DNA of 8,119 nucleotides from an uncultured Clostridia bacterium (lineage in GTDB: Bacteria > Bacillota > Clostridia > Christensenellales > Borkfalkiaceae). Below, one piece after another: positions 1 to 5,866 of the stretch; within the stretch, counting starts at the first letter, position 1; each line of letters opens with the position of its first letter. Both the position numbers and the translations under genes were made by a program. The notes beneath the pieces were generated by a model that was not told the DNA's origin, did not search any database, and saw nothing but the letters and a program-made list of their open reading frames with translations. The stretch covers positions 1 through 8,119 of the forward strand of contig CAJOMM010000063.1 in the NCBI GenBank assembly GCA_905235765.1, read 5' to 3'.

Positions 1-453
1 CATTAAATTATTCATAGCAGAACCGGAAAGAGATAAACCTATCAAAGCGACCGTGGGTCCGATAATAACGGGCGGCATAAGTTTGTTTATCCAGTCTGTG
101 CCTGCAAATTTAATTATGATAGCGAGGATTACGTATACCAAAGCCGCAAATACGGAACCTAAGATTATTCCGAGATATCCGTAAGCAACGGCGGTACCAA
201 GCGGCATAATAAACGCGAAAGAACTACCGAGAAAAACAGGGCTCTTAAATTTTGTGAACGCAAGATACACAAGCGTTCCGACGCCTGCGCCTATAAGCGC
301 AGCCGACTGGCTTAAATATGCACCGGAATCGTCAGCAAGAATCGGCACCAAGATAGTAGCGGCAATTATCGCCAAAAATTGTTGCAAGGCAAAAAGCAAG
401 TTTTTGCCGAAGGGCGGTTTCTGGTTTACATCGTAAACTAAACCTTGTTTCAT
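1..453 (-). CDS. uraA: Uracil permease, NCS2 family (partial, N-terminal 151 residues)
   Basis: This is the N-terminal third of an inner-membrane nucleobase:cation symporter that imports uracil for pyrimidine salvage. I translated it from the reverse strand; the frame is open from the ATG at 453-451 to the left edge, so roughly 280 residues of a usual 420-430 residue protein are missing. An ideal GGAGGT at 461-466 (minus strand) supports the start. The start region (KPPFGKNLLFALQQFLAI, residues 12-29), the hydrophobic ATILVPIL segment, GSSFAFI (76-82) and MPPVIIGPTVALIGL (126-140) match the UraA/PyrP pattern. GSSFAFI lies at the TM3 position that holds the substrate-contacting Phe in E. coli UraA, and favours uracil over xanthine or urate. 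About five hydrophobic segments are visible. The gene is preceded by a leader ORF and terminator that probably attenuate it, and it is divergent from rnfC. The family is clear; uracil as substrate is a strong inference. Confidence 0.9.
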   Translation of the reverse strand, partial: MKQGLVYDVNQKPPFGKNLLFALQQFLAIIAATILVPILADDSGAYLSQSAALIGAGVGTLVYLAFTKFKSPVFLGSSFAFIMPLGTAVAYGYLGIILGSVFAALVYVILAIIIKFAGTDWINKLMPPVIIGPTVALIGLSLSGSAMNNLM

Positions 454-488
454 AAGTAAGACCTCCAAAAAATTTTTTCAATATAATC

Positions 489-516
489 AAAAAAAAGAAG
501 CCCCGAAAGGACTTCT
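489..516 (-). terminator. Intrinsic terminator (attenuator) in the uraA leader
   Basis: On the minus strand, AGAAGTCC (516-509) pairs with GGGCTTCT (503-496) in 8 bp including one G-U pair, around a 5-nt TTTCG loop. A run of seven U residues (495-489) follows directly. It lies between the leader promoter and uraA, about 36 nt upstream of the uraA start codon, so it would stop uraA transcription unless overridden. The leader ORF stop codon TAG (517-515) overlaps the first two stem bases, so a ribosome finishing the leader peptide would cover the 5' arm of the stem. Confidence 0.85.
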
Positions 517-649
517 ATTTGATACGAAAATCAGAAAAAATATTAAAAGAAATATTAATAGAATTTAAAGATTGAAAAACCGAAAGAGGATATTTCCCCT
601 TTGCAATAATATTTTTGTCATCTAAATTAAAAGGCAAAAATTTAATCAT
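515..649 (-). CDS. Putative 44-residue leader peptide of uraA (translation-coupled attenuator)
   Basis: This short ORF starts at ATG 649-647, behind a good Shine-Dalgarno (GGAGAG, minus strand 659-654, GGAG 6 nt from the ATG) and only about 20 nt downstream of the predicted transcription start. It ends at TAG 517-515 inside the foot of the uraA terminator. A longer reading from 703 would begin in the promoter -35 box and cannot be the transcribed start. The peptide (MIKFLPFN... SDFRIK) has no recognisable domain, signal peptide or membrane segment. Its second half is rich in Phe, Ile, Asn and Ser because the RNA there is U-rich. By analogy with E. coli PyrL, also 44 residues from memory, its likely role is the act of being translated: a ribosome close behind RNA polymerase prevents the terminator from folding. 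No homology is claimed, and it may be a chance ORF, but promoter, RBS and stop placement argue otherwise. Confidence 0.6.
   Translation of the reverse strand: MIKFLPFNLDDKNIIAKGKYPLSVFQSLNSINISFNIFSDFRIK
583..602 (-). promoter_or_regulatory. Hairpin inside the uraA leader ORF (possible pause hairpin)
   Basis: In the minus-strand RNA, AAAGGGGA (602-595) pairs with TCCTCTTT (590-583) in 8 bp including one G-U pair, with a 4-nt AATA loop. No U-tract follows at once, so it is not itself a good terminator. The following 66 nt (582-517) are about 56% U by hand count and run up to the terminator. A hairpin followed by U-rich RNA is the arrangement at which RNA polymerase pauses when UTP is low in the pyrBI model. 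The 5' arm could also pair with CCUUU in the terminator, which would make a weak alternative structure. Confidence 0.5.
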
Positions 650-674
650 TTCTCTCTCCGTAAATTTCTTGTCG

Positions 675-703
675 ATTATAACATACACTTTTAAAAATTG
701 CAA
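675..703 (-). promoter_or_regulatory. Promoter of the uraA leader transcript
   Basis: On the minus strand a TTGCAA -35 box (703-698) and a perfect TATAAT -10 box (680-675) are separated by exactly 17 bp. The TG-T just before the -10 resembles an extended -10 element. The predicted transcription start is near 668-670, leaving about 20 nt before the leader ORF. The -35 box lies inside an 18-bp inverted repeat. Confidence 0.8.
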
Positions 704-711
704 GCAATTTT
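694..711. repeat. Perfect inverted repeat over the uraA -35 box
   Basis: AAAATTGC and GCAATTTT form a perfect 8-bp inverted repeat with a 2-bp AA spacer. It covers the -35 hexamer of the minus-strand uraA promoter. That position would suit a repressor operator, but no known operator consensus is recognised. In AT-rich DNA a short palindrome could also be chance. Confidence 0.45.
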
Positions 712-792
712 ACCAAAATTTTTCAAATTTATTCAAGAAATTTTTTCTCGTATTTTTCAACCTTGTGATAATTTTATTCTGAAATAAGAAAT

Positions 793-858
793 ACTAAATG
801 TTCGGTAAAAAATATGCTTATATTTTATATATCAGACACTAAATGTTTGACAAAAAAT
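793..858. repeat. Imperfect 21-bp direct repeat upstream of rnfC
   Basis: Two copies, at 793-813 and 838-858, share 18 of 21 positions: ACTAAATGTT, then C or T, G, then GT or AC, then AAAAAAT. They are offset by 45 bp. The second copy contains the TTGACA -35 box of the rnfC promoter; the first has TTCGGT at that place, followed by AT-rich DNA with a weak -10-like TATATT. They may be tandem binding sites for a regulator or a duplicated promoter segment. A palindrome (AAAATAT-GCTT-ATATTTT, 809-826) sits at the end of the first copy and in the gap. Confidence 0.55.
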
Positions 859-875
859 GATTAAAGCATTACAAT
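847..875 (+). promoter_or_regulatory. Promoter of the rnfCDGEAB operon
   Basis: A perfect TTGACA -35 (847-852) and TACAAT -10 (870-875) are separated by 17 bp, a near-ideal vegetative promoter. The predicted start is near 882, giving a 5' leader of about 53 nt before the rnfC start codon. No terminator, riboswitch or leader ORF is evident in that leader. The strength of the match suggests high constitutive or repressible expression, as expected for a central energy-conserving complex. Confidence 0.8.
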
Positions 876-934
876 GATTAAGAAAAATATAAACTAAGGT
901 TATAAATCGACTTTTCCTTACGGAGGACGCTTTT

Positions 935-2233
935 TTGAATCTTTTTAAACCAAAAAAATTCCCTTACGGAAGCAAAATCCACGGCTATAAATTGACTAAA
1001 GACTGCCCTATTGAAAACATGCCTTCCCCACCGGTTGTGTATATAAGCGTATCTCAGCATATCGGCGCGCCGGCTTTGCCCGTAGTGTCCATCGGAGACC
1101 ATGTAAAAAAGGGGCAACTTATCGCTGCGGCACAAGGCGTTATTTCCGCAAACGTTTACTCTTCGGTATCGGGAACGGTAAAAGCCATAAACGACGTTAA
1201 AAACGGTTTGGGACAAATTCAAAAACATATTATTATAGAAAACGATTTTAACAATGAAGAATTGTCCTTCCCGAACATAAAAGACCTTTCCTCCGCCGCC
1301 ATAGTGGAAAGAACCGCTCTTGCCGGAATAGTCGGGCTTGGCGGTGCAGGGTTCCCTACCGCGGCAAAACTTTCACCCAAAAATCAACTCAGCGTTCTCG
1401 TTGTCAACGGAGCGGAATGCGAACCCTATCTTACGTGCGACTATAGGCTTATGTTAGAAAATACCGACAAGATCTATCAAGGTATAAAACTCACCGCAAA
1501 GGCGCTTAACGTACAAGAAATAGTTATAGGCATCGAAAAAAATAAACCGAAAGCAATAGAAGAGTTTTCGAAATATCCCGACTTAAAAGTTATTCCTTTG
1601 AAAAAACAATATCCTATGGGTAGCGAAAAACATTTGATTTACGTTACTACCGGAAGAAAAGTTCCTCCGGGGAAAATGCCGTTCGACGTAGGCGCTTGCG
1701 TTCAGAACGTAAAGACTGTTCTAGCCATATACGAAGCGGTCGTAAACAACAAGCCCTTAACCGAAACAGTTGTAACCGTCAGCGGAAAAGGAATAAACCA
1801 AGGTAAAAACCTTCGCGTTGCGATAGGAACACCGTTCAAAGATATTATAGAATTTTGCGGCGGTTACGCAGACGAAACGGTTAAAGTTATTGCCGGCGGC
1901 CCCATGATGGGTAAATCCCTCGCGAATTTAAATCAGTACGTAAGAAAAACGGATTCCGGAATTCTCTGCCTTACGACAGGCGAAACCAATCTCGACTCGC
2001 CCACCCCATGTATTAACTGCGGAATTTGCGCCAAAAACTGCCCTATGAGGCTTATGCCTATGTATATTGAAAGTTACTATAATGCAGGAAATTACGCGGA
2101 AGCGGAGCGCTACGGGGCTATGAATTGTATCGAATGCGGACTCTGTGCGTATAACTGTCCGGCAAAGCGCGCTTTAGTGCAAAGCATTTCCGCCGCCAAA
2201 ACCAAAATTAAGGAGATGAAGAAAAATGGATGA
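935..2233 (+). CDS. rnfC: Rnf complex subunit RnfC (NADH/FMN and 4Fe-4S subunit)
   Basis: RnfC is the peripheral cytoplasmic subunit of the ion-translocating ferredoxin:NAD+ oxidoreductase; it holds the NAD(H) and FMN site, and electrons exit to NAD+ here. The 432 residues match the usual clostridial length. QHIGAPALPVV and the VSGTV segment (about 41-85) form the N-terminal barrel-sandwich part. GLGGAGFPT (134-142) is the glycine-rich nucleotide/flavin loop, followed by NGAECEPYLTCD (158-169) and YPMGSEK (226-232). Two ferredoxin-type motifs end the protein: C359, C362, C365, C369 and C398, C401, C404, C408. Translation starts at TTG 935-937, 7 nt after GGAGGA (922-927); this gives the family-typical start (MNLFKPKKF), and no ATG fits. 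It is first in the operon and overlaps rnfD by 8 nt. Confidence 0.97.
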   Translation: MNLFKPKKFPYGSKIHGYKLTKDCPIENMPSPPVVYISVSQHIGAPALPVVSIGDHVKKGQLIAAAQGVISANVYSSVSGTVKAINDVKNGLGQIQKHIIIENDFNNEELSFPNIKDLSSAAIVERTALAGIVGLGGAGFPTAAKLSPKNQLSVLVVNGAECEPYLTCDYRLMLENTDKIYQGIKLTAKALNVQEIVIGIEKNKPKAIEEFSKYPDLKVIPLKKQYPMGSEKHLIYVTTGRKVPPGKMPFDVGACVQNVKTVLAIYEAVVNNKPLTETVVTVSGKGINQGKNLRVAIGTPFKDIIEFCGGYADETVKVIAGGPMMGKSLANLNQYVRKTDSGILCLTTGETNLDSPTPCINCGICAKNCPMRLMPMYIESYYNAGNYAEAERYGAMNCIECGLCAYNCPAKRALVQSISAAKTKIKEMKKNG

Positions 2234-3206
2234 CCTTTTGACGTATTCCCCGTCTCCGCACTTAAAATCAAACAGAACGACTAAACGCATAATGATAGAC
2301 GTATGTATTGCCTTATGTCCGGCAGCGATAATGGGTATCGTCTATTTCGGGTTTACGGCGTTTTTATACATATTTATCGCCGCAGCGTCTGCTGTTTTAA
2401 GCGAATTCGTATTCCTTTTAATAGCAAAAAAACCGCTAAAAGAAATATTGAAACAATTCGATTATTCCTCGCTTGTTACAGGACTTCTGATAGGTCTTAC
2501 TGTTGGTACGAATTACCCGTGGTATGCGCCCGTTTTCGGCAGCATATTCGCCGTTACCGCAGTTAAAATGTTGTTCGGTGGCACAGGCAAAAACGTAGTT
2601 AACCCTGCAATCACAGGCAGAATATTTATTTTCATATCTTTTCAGGCGGCGTTGGGACCTTGGATACTCCCCTGTATCGGTTCGATTACAGGCGCCGACG
2701 TGTCCTCTTCCGCAACGGCTTTGGAAAGTATAACGACGGGAGTTATGCCGGAAGGACTTTCCGTTTGGGATCTTCTTTTGGGTACCGGACTTTACGGATG
2801 TATAGGCGAAACGTGTAAAATAGCTATCATTATCGGTGGAATTTATCTTGCCGTTCGCGGAATTATAAATTTCGGATACCCCGTTATTTTCGTAGCTGTA
2901 ACAGGACTTGTGTCCTCTCTTCTTTACGGCGATTTCAACATGTTTTTACCGACCATTTTGTCCGGTGGGCTTATGCTTGCCGCTTTCTTTATGGCAACCG
3001 ATTACGTAACCACTCCCAACACCGTTTGGGGCAATATAATTTACTTCTGCTCGCTCGGTATTTTAACCGCTATACTTCGCTACGCAACTAAAATGGAGAC
3101 TGTATCTTTCTGTATTCTTCTGATGAATCTTACCGTTCCGCTTATTGATAAATTTATTGTCAATAAAACTTTCGGCAGCGCGCGCAAAAAGGAGAAAACC
3201 AAATGA
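2226..3206 (+). CDS. rnfD: Rnf complex subunit RnfD (membrane, covalent FMN)
   Basis: RnfD is an integral membrane subunit of the Rnf complex, homologous to NqrB, that carries a phosphoester-bound FMN and helps couple electron flow to ion transport. The 326-residue protein begins with the family-typical SPSPHLKS and has roughly nine to ten hydrophobic segments. VVNPAITGR (124-132) and FFMATDYVTTPNT (254-266) are hallmark stretches. The flavinylation site is DVSSSAT (158-164), with T164 as expected FMN acceptor; the residue before the Ala is Ser, not the Gly of the RnfG motif. GCIGETC (191-197) is a further conserved stretch. The ATG at 2226 lies inside the end of rnfC, with AAGGAG at 2210-2215 and a longish 10-nt spacing, so translation is probably coupled to rnfC. 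It overlaps rnfG by ATGA. Confidence 0.97.
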   Translation: MDDLLTYSPSPHLKSNRTTKRIMIDVCIALCPAAIMGIVYFGFTAFLYIFIAAASAVLSEFVFLLIAKKPLKEILKQFDYSSLVTGLLIGLTVGTNYPWYAPVFGSIFAVTAVKMLFGGTGKNVVNPAITGRIFIFISFQAALGPWILPCIGSITGADVSSSATALESITTGVMPEGLSVWDLLLGTGLYGCIGETCKIAIIIGGIYLAVRGIINFGYPVIFVAVTGLVSSLLYGDFNMFLPTILSGGLMLAAFFMATDYVTTPNTVWGNIIYFCSLGILTAILRYATKMETVSFCILLMNLTVPLIDKFIVNKTFGSARKKEKTK

Positions 3207-3787
3207 AAAACGTATTAAAAAACGTATGGTTCAGAAGTATCGCTTCTCTGCTCTTGATAGCCTTGATTGCCGGAGGTCTTTTATCGGTTTTAAGAGATGT
3301 TCTCTACGTTTCAGCGGAAGAACGCACTGCTCGCGCAATAAAGAAAATATACGGTTCGGATAAACAATATTCCGTGGAATTCGACGACGAAAACTCTCCT
3401 ATCGATTACGGCTACGGGAAAATAAATAAAGTTTACCTTATCGACGGTGGAGCCGATATCCTGTTTCAAACAACCGGCTATCACGGATATAAAGAAGGCA
3501 CTATAACTCTCTGGGTAAAAGTCTCCGTTTCAGAAAATAATGTTTATTCGATAGACAAAGTCCTGGACTACGATAAACAAACGCTTATGAGTAAGCTCGG
3601 CGAAGATTATTACAGTAGATTCCGTATAACAGACGTTACTTCTTTATACCGTTCCGGAAAACTGTTTTCCGCTACGGATAAACATATGGAATATAACGTC
3701 GTTTCCGGCGCAACGTTTTCGTCGACTGCCGGTGATAACGCGGTAAATTGCGTACTTAAATACTTAAGCGAAAAGGAGCCTGCATAA
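3203..3787 (+). CDS. rnfG: Rnf complex subunit RnfG (extracytoplasmic covalent-FMN subunit)
   Basis: RnfG is an NqrC-like flavoprotein anchored by one N-terminal helix (about residues 11-32), with the FMN-binding domain outside the membrane. SGATFSS (168-174) is the canonical ApbE flavinylation motif, with T171 as FMN attachment residue. The stretch TGYHGYKEGTITLWV (91-105) takes the place of the usual glycine-rich strand of FMN-binding domains. At 194 residues it is near family length. The start ATG (3203) overlaps the rnfD stop in an ATGA, with GGAG at 3191-3194 giving 8-nt spacing. Its stop overlaps the rnfE start by one base (TAATG). The middle of the protein is less conserved than other subunits, normal for RnfG, but motif and context make the assignment firm. 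Confidence 0.95.
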   Translation: MKNVLKNVWFRSIASLLLIALIAGGLLSVLRDVLYVSAEERTARAIKKIYGSDKQYSVEFDDENSPIDYGYGKINKVYLIDGGADILFQTTGYHGYKEGTITLWVKVSVSENNVYSIDKVLDYDKQTLMSKLGEDYYSRFRITDVTSLYRSGKLFSATDKHMEYNVVSGATFSSTAGDNAVNCVLKYLSEKEPA

Positions 3788-4422
3788 TGAAAACAAATTT
3801 CAAGAAAATAGCAAAAGACGGGCTTTTAACCTCTAATCCAACGCTTAAACTCGTATTGGGAACATGTCCTACCCTCGCCTTAACTACGATGGCTTCTAAC
3901 GGAATAGGCATGGGACTTGCGGTTACTTTCGTTCTTATTTGTAGCAACGTAATGATTTCTTTACTGAAAAAAGCAATTCCGAAGGAAGTGCGTATCCCCG
4001 CTTTCGTCCTTATAATTGCTACGTTCGTTACGATAGTAAGGTTAATTTTGGATTACGCCCTCCCGGAACTTTACGAAAGTTTAGGACTTTATCTTCCGCT
4101 TATCGTCGTAAATTGTATCATTTTGGCAAGAGCCGAAAGCTTTGCAAGTAAAAACGGCGTTATCGCTTCAGCGGCGGACGGACTTTTTATGGGACTCGGA
4201 TTTACTGCCGCGTTAACGCTTATGGGGGCGGTTAGAGAGATTTTAGGCAACGGAACGATTTTCGGAATAAAACTTTGGAATTTTTCTATCGGATTTTTTG
4301 CGTCGAGCGCAGGCGCGTTCTTTACGTTCGCCCTGTTTATCGCAACGTTTTCACTCGTTTCCGATAAAATAGAAAAAAAGAAAAAAATGAAATGCTTCGA
4401 ACCATTAAAGGAGGCGGAATAA
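3787..4422 (+). CDS. rnfE: Rnf complex subunit RnfE (membrane, Fe-S ligand pair)
   Basis: RnfE is an integral membrane subunit homologous to NqrD. Together with RnfA it forms a pseudo-twofold pair of inverted six-helix proteins that hold an iron-sulfur cluster in the middle of the membrane. The 211 residues show about six hydrophobic segments and a lysine-rich cytoplasmic tail (KIEKKKKMK, about 194-202). The ligand motifs are GTCPTLA (25-31, C27) and VNCIILARAESFA (108-120, C110). AAGGAG at 3773-3778 gives 8-nt spacing to ATG 3787, which shares one base with the rnfG stop. One nucleotide separates its stop from rnfA. Confidence 0.97.
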   Translation: MKTNFKKIAKDGLLTSNPTLKLVLGTCPTLALTTMASNGIGMGLAVTFVLICSNVMISLLKKAIPKEVRIPAFVLIIATFVTIVRLILDYALPELYESLGLYLPLIVVNCIILARAESFASKNGVIASAADGLFMGLGFTAALTLMGAVREILGNGTIFGIKLWNFSIGFFASSAGAFFTFALFIATFSLVSDKIEKKKKMKCFEPLKEAE

Positions 4423-4423
4423 A

Positions 4424-5035
4424 ATGACCGAATTTTTAATGATTATAGTTTCCGCCGTTTTTATCAACAACTTCGTCGTAGTTCAATTTTTAGGTATATG
4501 CCCCTTCCTCGGCGTGAGCAAAGACTTCAAATCCGCCCTCGGTATGGGAATTGCGGTTACTTTCGTTATGACGATAACCTGTTTAATAACTTATCCTATC
4601 TATACATACGTTTTAGTGCCGCTCGGAATTGACTTTATAGAAATTATAGTATTTATATTCATAATAGCGGCGATCGTGCAAATGATAGAATCCGTTCTTA
4701 AAAGATTTTCGCCTACGCTTTACAACGCTATGGGAATATATCTTCCGCTTATCACTACCAACTGCGCGGTTTTAGGCGTTGCGGAATTGGTTATCGACCC
4801 AACTCAAATGGCGGCTTTGATCGGAATTGAAGCGCAACAAATGAATATGGGGTTTGCGGTTCTTTACGGGCTGTTCGCAGGCGTAGGTTTTACTCTTTCC
4901 ATAGTACTCATGAGCGGTCTTAGAGAAAAAATCGCAAGGACATCAATAAATAAGCACTTAAAAGGATTTCCGATCGCTATGCTTACCGCTTCTTTTATCG
5001 CCATGGCTTTTTATGTGTTTACTTTAATTATATAG
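4424..5035 (+). CDS. rnfA: Rnf complex subunit RnfA (membrane, Fe-S ligand pair)
   Basis: RnfA is the NqrE-like partner of RnfE; each contributes two cysteines to the shared membrane iron-sulfur cluster on the electron path between RnfG, RnfD and RnfB. The protein has 203 residues and six hydrophobic segments. The ligand motifs are FLGICPFLGVSK (22-33, C26) and TTNCAVLGVAEL (111-122, C114). It is about ten residues longer than the roughly 190-195 I recall as typical; the extra length lies in the loop at about 123-140 (VIDPTQMAALIGIEAQQM), after the second ligand helix. A full AAGGAGG (4408-4414) lies 9 nt before the ATG, inside the end of rnfE. The gap to rnfB is only 9 nt. Confidence 0.97.
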   Translation: MTEFLMIIVSAVFINNFVVVQFLGICPFLGVSKDFKSALGMGIAVTFVMTITCLITYPIYTYVLVPLGIDFIEIIVFIFIIAAIVQMIESVLKRFSPTLYNAMGIYLPLITTNCAVLGVAELVIDPTQMAALIGIEAQQMNMGFAVLYGLFAGVGFTLSIVLMSGLREKIARTSINKHLKGFPIAMLTASFIAMAFYVFTLII

Positions 5036-5044
5036 GAAATAGAT

Positions 5045-5857
5045 ATGAATAATTTTTTGGCGCCCGTAAATTTAACGAATCTTTTTATAATACTCGCGAT
5101 CGTAGCCGCGCTCGCCGTTATTTTTTCCGTGCTTATCGTGACGGTTTCCAAACTTTGCAACACCAACGAGGACGTAAAATCGGAACAGATAAAGGAAAAA
5201 CTCGCAAACGCAAACTGCGGCGGCTGCGGTTATGCCGGGTGCGCGGATTTCGCAAAGGCGCTTTCGGAAGGCAGAGCTAACATAGATGATTGCGGACCGA
5301 CTTCAAAAGAAAATAAAACGGAAATAGCAAATATCCTCGGCGTTCAATATTCGGCAGGAAAAACAGTTGCGGCAAAAGTCCATTGTTCGGGCGGAGATTT
5401 TTGTGTAGACAATTTTAATTACGTAGGCAATCAGACCTGTGCGTCGATCAGTTCTTTCTCCGGTGGAAACAAAGGCTGTATCTTCGGTTGTTTAGGCGGA
5501 GGCGATTGCGTCAGAGCGTGTGATTACGGCGCTATAACCCTTAGAGACGGAGTTTCCGTAATAAATAAAAATCTTTGCGTCGCATGTGGAAAATGCGTTA
5601 AAGCCTGCCCTAAAAATTTAATCGAATTATTACCTTTTGACGCTGACGCTTATATCGCCTGTTCTTCTCATCACCGAGGAAAAGACGTTATGAACGTTTG
5701 TAAAAAAGGTTGTATTGGTTGCAGCCTTTGCGCTAAAAGCTGTCCTGAAGGTGCGATAACTATGGAAAACGATCTCCCGAAAATAGATTACTCCAAATGT
5801 ACGGGGTGTATGACCTGCGTGGAAAAATGCCCGAGAAAGTGTATATTCAAAGCTTAA
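5045..5857 (+). CDS. rnfB: Rnf complex subunit RnfB (ferredoxin-accepting polyferredoxin)
   Basis: RnfB is the likely entry point for electrons from reduced ferredoxin. It has an N-terminal membrane helix (about 12-34) and a cytoplasmic chain of iron-sulfur clusters. The 270 residues contain 27 cysteines by my count. The proximal cluster motif is C58, C61, C66, C83 (NCGGCGYAGC then DDCGP). Four ferredoxin-type motifs follow: C145/C149/C155/C159, C178/C181/C184/C188, C223/C226/C229/C233 and C252/C255/C258/C262. Extra cysteines C114, C120, C132, C206 and C219 may ligate or tune further clusters; other RnfB proteins also have cysteines near 114 and 132. The RBS is weak (AGGA at about 5034-5037, overlapping the rnfA stop), so it may rely on coupling to rnfA. 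It is the last gene before the operon terminator. Confidence 0.97.
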   Translation: MNNFLAPVNLTNLFIILAIVAALAVIFSVLIVTVSKLCNTNEDVKSEQIKEKLANANCGGCGYAGCADFAKALSEGRANIDDCGPTSKENKTEIANILGVQYSAGKTVAAKVHCSGGDFCVDNFNYVGNQTCASISSFSGGNKGCIFGCLGGGDCVRACDYGAITLRDGVSVINKNLCVACGKCVKACPKNLIELLPFDADAYIACSSHHRGKDVMNVCKKGCIGCSLCAKSCPEGAITMENDLPKIDYSKCTGCMTCVEKCPRKCIFKA

Positions 5858-5866
5858 TTTCAAATA

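Noticed and set aside
254..436. 60-codon plus-strand ORF inside the permease gene
   Set aside because: It is antisense to the well-supported uraA coding sequence, without a promoter or RBS of note.
517..669. PyrR-binding attenuator in the uraA leader
   Set aside because: No sequence resembling the conserved PyrR binding loop and no convincing long anti-antiterminator helix were found by eye.
763..778. Rex-like half site TTGTGATAATTTTATT upstream of rnf
   Set aside because: Only the left half resembles the Rex operator (TTGTGA...TCACAA); the right half does not match, and the position is over 100 bp from the predicted start.
895..920. TAAGG...CCTTA pairing in the rnfC 5' leader
   Set aside because: Only 5 bp with a 16-nt loop and no sequestering of the Shine-Dalgarno; probably chance.
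915..970. Repeated TTCCTTACGGA / TTCCCTTACGGA around the rnfC start
   Set aside because: One copy is in the ribosome binding site region and the other in coding sequence; short, imperfect and without a structural role, so likely coincidence.
878..1228. 116-codon minus-strand ORF over the rnfC start and promoter
   Set aside because: It lies antisense to the firmly identified rnfC coding region, has no recognisable domain, and is best explained as a shadow of rnfC codon use.
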